Origin: CAZLHO01 sp964559455
Lineage (GTDB): Bacteria > Krumholzibacteriota > Krumholzibacteriia > LZORAL124-64-63
Assembly (NCBI GenBank): GCA_964559455.1
Contig: CAZLHO010000030.1
Span: 1-35,239 of the forward strand
Direction of reading: 5' to 3'
Length of the DNA: 35,239 nt
Made by a program: the position numbers and the translations under genes. Below the pieces are notes generated by a model, which searched no databases, was not told the DNA's origin, and worked only from the letters and a program-made list of their open reading frames with translations. Shown one piece after another: positions 29,688 to 35,239 of the stretch. Numbering within the stretch: the first letter of the stretch is position 1; every line of letters starts with the position of its first letter.

Positions 29688-30034
29688 GATGGGACCTCTC
29701 CGGTGATGAAGGGGGATGCGGGCGACTGGGCGACCGGATCCTCGGGGATCGCCGGGAAGAACGAGGGCGGTCGAACATCCCGGGGCGAATCTGATTCCAG
29801 CGATTCTACTCATTCCGATAGTAAGCCGTCAATCAGTATATTATATGGTTGGATTTATTTCGTTTGTTTTCATGGACTTTGATCACAATCAAGAAATCGG
29901 CTGAAACATTCCGGAGGCTAAGACTCCGCAACACGCCCGCCGGAATCCCGTATATTCCAGGTTTGACGATAGCCGGGCCGGCGCCCGATCCGCCGCGTCC
30001 CATGAACCGACCTCGACCCGCAAAGGGAGGCCTC
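29688..30034. other. AT-rich divergent control region
   Basis: This 347-nt gap separates the minus-strand secreted-protein gene from the plus-strand M16 protease gene. The part from about 29800 to 29900 is strikingly AT-rich against the GC-rich background. On the minus strand TATAAT (29845-29840) is a perfect -10 with a poor -35. On the plus strand TATATT (29951-29956) is a possible -10 about 80 nt before the protease ATG. An FNR-type box lies at 29879-29892. No gene is seen in the gap. Confidence 0.55.
29879..29892. promoter_or_regulatory. Perfect FNR-type binding site
   Basis: TTGATCACAATCAA matches the FNR/ANR consensus TTGAT-N4-ATCAA in every defined position. It is centred about 52 nt upstream of the start expected from the minus-strand TATAAT and about 76 nt upstream of the start expected from the plus-strand TATATT. 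It could therefore act on either gene, most simply on the minus-strand secreted protein. Confidence 0.5.
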
Positions 30035-32908
30035 ATGAGGAAGGCGCTGGTCACTCTCTTCGCGCTGGCGTTGCTGCCGGTCGCGATGGCGGGCTGCCGG
30101 AACGAAGGCGGCACGCCCCTCTCAATCGCCGACGACGCCCTCGACGTCGCCTACGAGAAGTACACGCTGGACAACGGACTCGAGGTCGTCCTCCACCAGG
30201 ACCGCTCCGACCCCATCGTCGCCATCGCCACCCTGATGCACGTGGGCTCGGGGCGCGAGAAGACCGGCCGCACCGGCTTCGCCCACTTCTTCGAGCACAT
30301 GTCCTTCAACGATTCCGAGAACGTGCCCCAGGGCTCGAACCGGCAGATGATCCCCGAGCTGGGCGGCGAGCGCAACGGCGGCACCTGGACCGACGGCACC
30401 ATCTTCTACGAGGTCGTGCCCAAGGACGCGCTCGAGAAGCTGATGTGGATCGACTCGGACCGCCTGGGCTACATGATCAACACCGTCACCGAGACCGCGC
30501 TCGAGAACGAGAAGAAGGTCGTCAAGAACGAGAAGCGCGAGCGCGAGGACAACCAGCCCTACGGCCACGTCGACGGCGTGATCCGCCGCAACCTCTATCC
30601 CGAGGGCCATCCCTACAGCTGGACCGTGCTCGGCTCCATGGCCGACCTGCAGGCCGCCACCCTGGACGACGTACGCGAGTTCTACGATCGGTACTACGGC
30701 CCCGGCAACGCCACCCTGGCGCTCTGCGGCGACTTCGAGATGGACGAGGCCAAGGCCCTGGTCGACAAGTGGTTCGGCGAGATCGCCCCACGCGAGCCCG
30801 TCGACGACCCGGCGCCGGCGCCGGTGACCCTGGCCGAGACCCGTTCCGTCTTCCACGTCGACAATTTCGCCGAGCTGCCCGAGCTGCGGCTGACCTTCCC
30901 CACCGTCGAGCAGTTCCATGAGGACGCCTACGCCCTGGACGTGCTGGCCCAGCTGCTGGCCGACGGCAAGCGCGCCCCGCTGTACCGGACGATCGTCGAG
31001 GAGCGCAAGCTGGCCCCGGCGGTCTACGCCTTCCACAACGCCGGCGAGCAGGCCGGCACCCTGACCCTGCTGGTGCGCGCCAACGCCGGCGTCGACCTGG
31101 ACGCGGTGCGCGAGGCCGTCGTCGCCGCCGTGGACGACTTCGCCGAGAACGGCTTCCTGGACAAGGACCTCGAGCGGATCAAGGCCCTGCAGGAGACCGA
31201 CTTCCTGGAGGGCGTGGAGGGCGTGCTGGACAAGGCCTTCCAGCTGGCGATCTTCAACGAGTTCGCCGGCGATCCCGGCTTCTTCGGCGAGCATGTCGTG
31301 CGGATGCGCGGCGTCAGCCGCGGGGACGTCGAGCGTGTCTTCGACCGCTACCTGCGCGGCCGCCACCACGTGGCCACCAGCTTCGTGCCCCGCGAGGGCG
31401 AGGAGCTGGCCCTGGCGGACGCCGTCCGGGCCGAGGTCGTCGAGGAGCCCGCCGGGGCCGACGACGGCGGCGACGCCGGCGACGCCGCGGCCGCGGCGGC
31501 CGCCGCCGACTACCCCCGCACCCCGACCGCCGTCCCGCGCACCGAGCCGCCCCTGGGCGCCGAACCCCTGCTGACGCCGCCGGCCGTCTGGACCGACGTC
31601 GCCGGCTGCGGCCTGCGCCTCTACGGCCTCGATCGCGACGAGCTGCCGCTGGTGCGCTTCAGCCTGCGCCTGCGCGGCGGCCACGCCCTGGACGATCCCG
31701 CCCTGGCCGGCGCCGCCCAGCTCACGGCCGACCTGATGATGGAGGGCACGCGCAACCTCACCCCCGCGGAGCTGGAGGACGCCCTGGGCGTGCTCGGCGC
31801 CGAGGTCGACATCTACGCCACGTCCACCGCGACGATCGTCGAGGCCGGCTGCCTGGCCCGCAACTTCCCGGCCGTGGTCTCGCTGGTCGAGGAGATGCTG
31901 CTCGAACCGCGCTGGGACGAGCAGGAGTTCGCCCGCCTGAAGGAGCGCGCCCTGACCACGGTCCGCCAGCGCGAGGGCAACCCCGAGGCCGTGGCCACCA
32001 TGGCCTGGTACCGCCGGATCTACGGCCCGGGCCACCCCTTGGGCCTGCCGACCGGCGGCACCGAGGAGACCCTGACGGCGATCACCCTGGATGACCTGAA
32101 GTCCTTCTGGGAGAGCAACTTCTCGCCGACGATCGCCAGCTTCCACGTGGCCGGCGACGTGCGCCGCGACGAGGTCGTCGCCGCCCTGGCCTCGCTGGAC
32201 GGACGTTGGACCCCGCGCGAGGTCGTCTTCCCCGAACTGCCCGCGCCGCCGCAGCGCGACCAGCCCGAGCTCTGCTTCGTGGACGTGCCCGGGGCCAAGC
32301 AGTCGGTGCTGCGCGTCGGCCGGCTGGTCATGCCCGGCGTCGATCCCGACTACTACCGGCTGACCGCCGTGAACAGCCGCCTGGGCTCCGGCTCCAGCGG
32401 ACGCCTCTTCCAGAACCTGCGCATCCAGCGGGGCTACACCTACGGGGCCTACGGCGTCTTCCTGCGCCGCGAGGCCGCCAGCCCCTACCTGGCCTACTCC
32501 AGCGTGCGCACGAACATCACCCTGGAGGCCGTCTCGCTGCTGCGCGACCTGGTGCGCGACTACGGGGCCACCTTCAGCGAAGAGGATCTGGCCAAGACCA
32601 AGAACAAGATCCTGAAGGACGACACCCGCCGCTTCGAGACCCTGGGCGACCTGCTGGAGATGCTGCAGGACATCGCCGCCTACGACCTGCCCCTGGACTT
32701 CGTCGCCCGCGAACAGGCCCAGCTGGCGGCGCTGACCCTGGACGACGCGCGCGGGCTGGCCGGACGCTGGTTCGACCCGGCGCGGATGGTCTTCGTGGTC
32801 GTCGGCGACGCGGCGACGCAGCGCGACCGCCTGGCCGAACTGGGCTACGGTCCGCCGCTGATGCTGGACCGCTCCGGCGAGCCGGCGGCGGCCGGGACCG
32901 GCGGCTGA
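30035..32908 (+). CDS. M16 family zinc peptidase lipoprotein with two M16 units
   Basis: The ATG at 30035 has AAAGGGAGG upstream. An ATG at 30002 lacks one. A signal peptide ends in AMAGC, a slightly atypical lipobox, so lipidation is likely but not certain. The 957-residue protein has a first M16 unit with the inverted zinc motif H84-F-F-E87-H88 and the distal zinc glutamate region LENEKKVVKNEKRERE. A low-complexity Asp/Gly/Ala linker near 31456-31510 leads to a second, inactive M16 unit (FSLRLRGGHALDDPALAGAAQLTADLMMEGT) that carries GRLFQNLRIQRGYTYGAYG, the R/Y substrate loop. This is the two-in-one layout of PqqL-like periplasmic M16 enzymes, which degrade peptides inside a closed chamber. 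It likely handles peptides released by other exported peptidases. Confidence 0.93.
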   Translation: MRKALVTLFALALLPVAMAGCRNEGGTPLSIADDALDVAYEKYTLDNGLEVVLHQDRSDPIVAIATLMHVGSGREKTGRTGFAHFFEHMSFNDSENVPQGSNRQMIPELGGERNGGTWTDGTIFYEVVPKDALEKLMWIDSDRLGYMINTVTETALENEKKVVKNEKREREDNQPYGHVDGVIRRNLYPEGHPYSWTVLGSMADLQAATLDDVREFYDRYYGPGNATLALCGDFEMDEAKALVDKWFGEIAPREPVDDPAPAPVTLAETRSVFHVDNFAELPELRLTFPTVEQFHEDAYALDVLAQLLADGKRAPLYRTIVEERKLAPAVYAFHNAGEQAGTLTLLVRANAGVDLDAVREAVVAAVDDFAENGFLDKDLERIKALQETDFLEGVEGVLDKAFQLAIFNEFAGDPGFFGEHVVRMRGVSRGDVERVFDRYLRGRHHVATSFVPREGEELALADAVRAEVVEEPAGADDGGDAGDAAAAAAAADYPRTPTAVPRTEPPLGAEPLLTPPAVWTDVAGCGLRLYGLDRDELPLVRFSLRLRGGHALDDPALAGAAQLTADLMMEGTRNLTPAELEDALGVLGAEVDIYATSTATIVEAGCLARNFPAVVSLVEEMLLEPRWDEQEFARLKERALTTVRQREGNPEAVATMAWYRRIYGPGHPLGLPTGGTEETLTAITLDDLKSFWESNFSPTIASFHVAGDVRRDEVVAALASLDGRWTPREVVFPELPAPPQRDQPELCFVDVPGAKQSVLRVGRLVMPGVDPDYYRLTAVNSRLGSGSSGRLFQNLRIQRGYTYGAYGVFLRREAASPYLAYSSVRTNITLEAVSLLRDLVRDYGATFSEEDLAKTKNKILKDDTRRFETLGDLLEMLQDIAAYDLPLDFVAREQAQLAALTLDDARGLAGRWFDPARMVFVVVGDAATQRDRLAELGYGPPLMLDRSGEPAAAGTGG

Positions 32909-32915
32909 CCGATCG

Positions 32916-32947
32916 AGCGGCCGGACGGTCCGCCGTCCGGCCGCTTT
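32916..32947 (+). terminator. Rho-independent terminator after the M16 gene
   Basis: A perfect 13-bp stem (32916-32928 with 32933-32945), TCCG loop and a short T tract. It lies 7 nt after the stop codon. Confidence 0.85.
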
Positions 32948-32968
32948 CCTCCTGACCTGCAAACGCGC

Positions 32969-32974
32969 TATAAT
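32969..32974 (+). promoter_or_regulatory. -10 element for the M28 aminopeptidase gene
   Basis: A perfect TATAAT sits 40 nt before the ATG at 33015 and just after the M16 terminator. The -35 position (TTTCCT/TTCCTC) is poor, so an activator or an alternative -35 may be needed. Confidence 0.45.
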
Positions 32975-33014
32975 CATGGGGCGCCCCGACTCACCCGCGA
33001 CCGAGGGGAACTCC

Positions 33015-34241
33015 ATGCGCTTTGCCGCCCTGCTGACCGCCGCCGTCCTGTTGGTGCCGCCGACGGTGTCGGCCGCACGCGCGCCCGCCGTCTACGATCC
33101 CCTCGTCGGACAGCTCGTCGCCCAGGTCGATTGGCAACGTGTCGAGGGCCATATCCTGGAGCTGACCGCCTTCCCCACGCGCTATTCCTACTCGCCGCAT
33201 TGCGCCGCGGCCGCCGACTCCCTGGCCGCCTTCTTCGCGCGGCAGGGCCTGAGCGTGGCCTTCCACGACTTCAGCCACCAAGGCGTCGACATGCGCAACG
33301 TCGTGGCCACCCAGGTCGGCACCACCGAGCCCGACTCGGTCTTCGTGATCTGCTCCCACTACGACTCGATCTCCGAATCCCCCTACGTATCGGCCCCCGG
33401 CGCCGACGACAACGCCAGCGGCACGGCGGCGGTGATGACCGCGGCCGAGTTGCTGGCTCCGCTGCCGCTGCGCTACACGGTCAAGTACATCTGCTTCGCG
33501 GGCGAGGAACAGGGAGTGGTGGGCAGCGGGATCTGGGCCGAGGACGCCCACGCGGCCGGCCTCGGCGTCGTCGGCGCCATGAACGCCGACATGATCGCCT
33601 ACTGGAGCGAGGGCGCCGACTTCGACCTCGAGATCGAGACGAACGTCGCCTCGCAGTGGTTGGCGGCGGCGATCACCGACGCGGCGGACCTGTACACCGA
33701 CATGCCCTACGTGCTGCACGTGGACGACGGCGCCTGGTGGGGGGATCACTATTCCTTCTGGCAGGTCGGCTGGAACGCCGTGAACCACGAAGAGGCCTGG
33801 GACTGGTATGACCCCGACTTCAACCCCTACTACCACTCGACCGACGACACCCTGGACAAGCTGAGCCCGGACTTCGCCGTCGGCAGCGTGCGCGTGCTGG
33901 TGGCCGCCCTGGCCGGCCTGGCGCAGATCGACCCCGCCGCCGTGGCCGCGCCTCCCTGCGGCCTCGCCCCCCTGCTGACGCTGGCCGCGTCGCCCAACCC
34001 CTTCAACGGCAGGGTCCTGATCGAGGTCGGCGCGCCGGGCCGCTCGGTCGCCGCCCTGCGCATCTTCGACCTGCGCGGCCGCCTGGCCCGCGCCGCCGAC
34101 GTGCCCCTGACCGGCGGCAAGGGCGTGCTGGCCTGGGACGGCCGCGACGACGCCGGCCGCCCGCTGCCCGCGGGCGCCTACCTCTGCCTCCCGGCCGACG
34201 CGCCCGGCGCGGCGCCGCTGAAGCTGATGTTCGTGAAATAG
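33015..34241 (+). CDS. Exported M28 zinc aminopeptidase with C-terminal FlgD-like/type-A sorting domain
   Basis: The ATG at 33015 follows GAGGGGA and begins a signal peptide (MRFAALLTAAVLLVPPTVSA). The 408-residue product carries all five M28 di-zinc ligands: His in CSHYDSIS, Asp in PGADDNASG, the Glu pair in FAGEEQG, Asp in MNADMIAY and His in YYHSTDDT. M28 enzymes release N-terminal amino acids from peptides. Residues ~320-408 (LAASPNPFNGRVLIEV ... LRIFDLRGR ... WDGRDDAGRPLPAGAYL) form an FlgD-Ig-like domain of the kind used as type-A sorting domain by type IX secretion, usually taken to mean export across the outer membrane. No T9SS gene is in the window. Function is extracellular protein breakdown. 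Confidence 0.93.
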   Translation: MRFAALLTAAVLLVPPTVSAARAPAVYDPLVGQLVAQVDWQRVEGHILELTAFPTRYSYSPHCAAAADSLAAFFARQGLSVAFHDFSHQGVDMRNVVATQVGTTEPDSVFVICSHYDSISESPYVSAPGADDNASGTAAVMTAAELLAPLPLRYTVKYICFAGEEQGVVGSGIWAEDAHAAGLGVVGAMNADMIAYWSEGADFDLEIETNVASQWLAAAITDAADLYTDMPYVLHVDDGAWWGDHYSFWQVGWNAVNHEEAWDWYDPDFNPYYHSTDDTLDKLSPDFAVGSVRVLVAALAGLAQIDPAAVAAPPCGLAPLLTLAASPNPFNGRVLIEVGAPGRSVAALRIFDLRGRLARAADVPLTGGKGVLAWDGRDDAGRPLPAGAYLCLPADAPGAAPLKLMFVK

Positions 34242-34247
34242 GACCGT

Positions 34248-34291
34248 GGAGGCTCCGCGCAGGGCGGAGGCGGCAGGATGCCGCCGACCCC
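34248..34291 (+). repeat. 44-bp intergenic direct repeat, copy 1
   Basis: First of three identical 44-bp copies. Each contains two adjacent hairpins: CTCCGC-GCAGG-GCGGAG and GCGGC-AGGAT-GCCGC. It begins 6 nt after the M28 gene's stop codon. Confidence 0.8.
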
Positions 34292-34349
34292 TTCTCTCGG
34301 GCAGCTGCGACGACGTGGGAACGGCGAGGGGTGTGGTGCCCCTTCGCCG

Positions 34350-34393
34350 GGAGGCTCCGCGCAGGGCGGAGGCGGCAGGATGCCGCCGACCCC
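34350..34393 (+). repeat. 44-bp intergenic direct repeat, copy 2
   Basis: Identical to copy 1. The 58-nt spacer between copies 1 and 2 holds an imperfect hairpin (about 34323-34348, GGCGA..GGGG loop CCCC..TCGCC). Both spacers open with TTC and then a CGGGCAG motif. Confidence 0.8.
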
Positions 34394-34418
34394 TTCATTT
34401 CGGGCAGGCATGGTGGAT

Positions 34419-34445
34419 GCGGCAGGGAGGCTGTCGCTTCTCGGC
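34419..34445. repeat. Inverted copy of the downstream aminotransferase gene's 3' end
   Basis: This 27-nt segment, inside the spacer between repeat copies 2 and 3, is the reverse complement of 34651-34677 with one mismatch, including a perfect 22-nt core. The matching segment covers the last coding bases, stop codon and first downstream bases of the minus-strand aminotransferase. Confidence 0.75.
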
Positions 34446-34447
34446 GT

Positions 34448-34491
34448 GGAGGCTCCGCGCAGGGCGGAGGCGGCAGGATGCCGCCGACCCC
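34448..34491 (+). repeat. 44-bp intergenic direct repeat, copy 3
   Basis: Identical to copies 1 and 2. It is followed directly by a GGAGCGAAGAGGCGGGCC module. The last 9 bases of the repeat plus this module (34483-34509) recur exactly at 34592-34618, beyond the assembly gap. Confidence 0.8.
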
Positions 34492-34501
34492 GGAGCGAAG
34501 A

Positions 34502-34528
34502 GGCGGGCCCGCCCAGGAAAGGCCCGCC
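34502..34528. other. Degenerate hairpin before the assembly gap
   Basis: An 8-bp stem (GGCGGGCC with GGCCCGCC) and 11-nt loop. It looks like an imperfect version of the hairpin at 34611-34641. Confidence 0.5.
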
Positions 34529-34544
34529 CCCCGTCCTCCCAACC

Positions 34545-34554
34545 NNNNNNNNNN
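34545..34554. other. Assembly gap (10 Ns)
   Basis: Ten unknown bases join two contigs inside the repeat cluster. The next 37 bases (34555-34591) are very AT-rich, unlike the rest of the window, and run straight into the repeated module at 34592. True distance, order and orientation across the gap are unproven. Confidence 0.95.
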
Positions 34555-34610
34555 ACATAATCTTTTAATAATGACTTGAATTCGTTTACAAGCCGACCCC
34601 GGAGCGAAGA

Positions 34611-34641
34611 GGCGGGCCGGCACAGGAAGTGCCGGCCCGCC
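34611..34641 (-). terminator. Hairpin downstream of the truncated aminotransferase gene
   Basis: A perfect 13-bp stem (34611-34623 with 34629-34641) with loop AGGAA (TTCCT on the minus strand), 29 nt beyond the minus-strand stop codon. There is no T tract. Confidence 0.6.
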
Positions 34642-34670
34642 GTCCTCCAAGCCGAGAAGCGACAGCCTCC

Positions 34671-35239
34671 CTACCGCTTCTTCTCGTACTGCCCGAACAG
34701 CTCCGCGAACAACCCCGGCACCAGCTTCATGCGCTCCGGCGTCTCGACGTAGGCCACCCGCATCTGCGTGTCGCCCGGGTTCGGATCGCCCGCGGGCACG
34801 CTGTAGAAGCCGGCCATCGGCGCGGTGAGCAGGGTCAGGGTCTCGCCGCCGACCGACACGCTGCCCGAGCCGGCGCAGAACTCCACGAACTTGCGCGCGT
34901 CGAAGCCGGGCTTGGCGATGTCGCGGACGTCGATCACCGAGTAGATCGAGGCGTCGGGGCTCGAGACGATCACGCCCGGCAGGGCGGCCCTCATGCCCTC
35001 GGTGAAGGCCTGCAGCATGCCGCGGTAGTACTCGCGCTGCTTCGCGAACCAGGCCTGCAGATCGGCGTGGCTCTCGTCGCCCAGGGCCGCGAAGACGTGC
35101 TGGCCGATGACGTTGCTGCAGAGGCTGGCCGTGCTCTCGGCGATGGCGCGCTGGTTGTACTCCGGGTTGTCGGTGACCATGGCGCCGATGCGCAGGCCGC
35201 AGGCGTTCCAGACCTTCGAGGCGGTCTCGATGCTGATCC
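34671..35239 (-). CDS. Class I PLP-dependent aminotransferase, C-terminal part
   Basis: The gene runs off the window at its 5' end, and the last ~189 residues are present. The earliest visible residues, ISIETASKVWNACGLRIGAM, contain the Schiff-base lysine (SK) and the following phosphate-binding Arg region of fold-I aminotransferases. QMRVAYVETPERM holds the carboxylate-binding arginine. Substrate specificity cannot be set from this part. Aspartate/alanine/aromatic-type group I enzymes are the closest pattern. The stop codon and the bases after it recur in inverted form at 34419-34445, and a 13-bp hairpin follows. Confidence 0.85.
   Translation of the reverse strand, partial: ISIETASKVWNACGLRIGAMVTDNPEYNQRAIAESTASLCSNVIGQHVFAALGDESHADLQAWFAKQREYYRGMLQAFTEGMRAALPGVIVSSPDASIYSVIDVRDIAKPGFDARKFVEFCAGSGSVSVGGETLTLLTAPMAGFYSVPAGDPNPGDTQMRVAYVETPERMKLVPGLFAELFGQYEKKR

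Noticed and set aside
30122..33016. 964-codon open frame antisense to the M16 protease gene
   Set aside because: High-GC codon usage leaves antisense frames open. The translation is low-complexity G/V/A/Q/L without domains, while the plus strand encodes a clear M16 enzyme.
34248..34491. CRISPR-like array (three identical repeats with two spacers)
   Set aside because: Repeats are 44 bp with two internal hairpins, spacers are 54-58 nt and share motifs with each other and with a neighbouring gene end, and there are no cas genes. It fits an intergenic repeat family.
34246..34650. Several open frames of 80-215 codons over the repeat cluster
   Set aside because: They consist of translated repeat units, some cross the Ns, and none has a ribosome site or a recognisable domain.

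Overview
The window is a high-GC stretch of a diderm bacterial chromosome, most likely from a metagenome assembly, since a run of ten Ns joins two contigs near 34.55 kb. Lipobox proteins, a DUF5916 outer-membrane barrel, an FlgD-like/type-A sorting tail, many secreted peptidases and an octaheme cytochrome suggest the FCB assemblage or a neighbouring candidate phylum such as Krumholzibacteriota or Eisenbacteriota. That placement is an inference. Genes are densely packed and share short intergenic hairpins, clear Shine-Dalgarno sites and several sigma-70-type promoters. There are no rRNA or tRNA genes, no insertion sequences, no phage genes and no true CRISPR array.

Layout. 0-2.1 kb: the end of a D-threonine aldolase/D-serine dehydratase-like gene, then a promoter, a small membrane protein and a secreted SH3 plus DRGH nuclease. 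2.2-6.0 kb: a TIGR01777 epimerase, divergent from a crotonase-family protein and a fused aconitase/isopropylmalate-dehydratase-type enzyme. 6.1-8.4 kb: an exported CBM9/DUF5916 protein. 8.4-13.9 kb (minus): a compact five-gene operon of LOG-like protein, cysteine desulfurase, AsnB-type amidotransferase, acyl carrier protein and AMP-forming acyl ligase. 13.9-16.0 kb (minus): dinB and an NrfJ-like lipoprotein. 16.1-20.5 kb: bacilliredoxin, AtuA-family protein and an exported S9 peptidase. 20.6-24.7 kb (minus): a MocR regulator, a paralogous aminotransferase, a PhzF isomerase and a GNAT enzyme in one run. 24.9-26.8 kb (minus): a GNAT enzyme and an eight-heme cytochrome of the hydroxylamine-oxidoreductase type. 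26.9-29.7 kb: two secreted proteins sharing a C-terminal W-G-x-x-K tail, separated by a branched palindromic element and a pirin. 29.7-34.2 kb: an AT-rich island with a perfect FNR-type box, a two-unit M16 protease lipoprotein and an exported M28 aminopeptidase with a sorting-type tail. 34.2-34.7 kb: a modular intergenic repeat cluster broken by the assembly gap. 34.7 kb to the end: a truncated class I aminotransferase.

How the parts fit. Three peptidases (S9, M16, M28), a secreted nuclease and a DUF5916 protein point to digestion of external protein and nucleic acid. The AsnB-ACP-ligase set looks like a small amide-forming or acyl-transfer biosynthetic module of unknown product. The shared C-terminal tail of two unrelated secreted proteins, the octaheme cytochrome with an upstream dyad, and the modular repeats are the features most likely to be undescribed.
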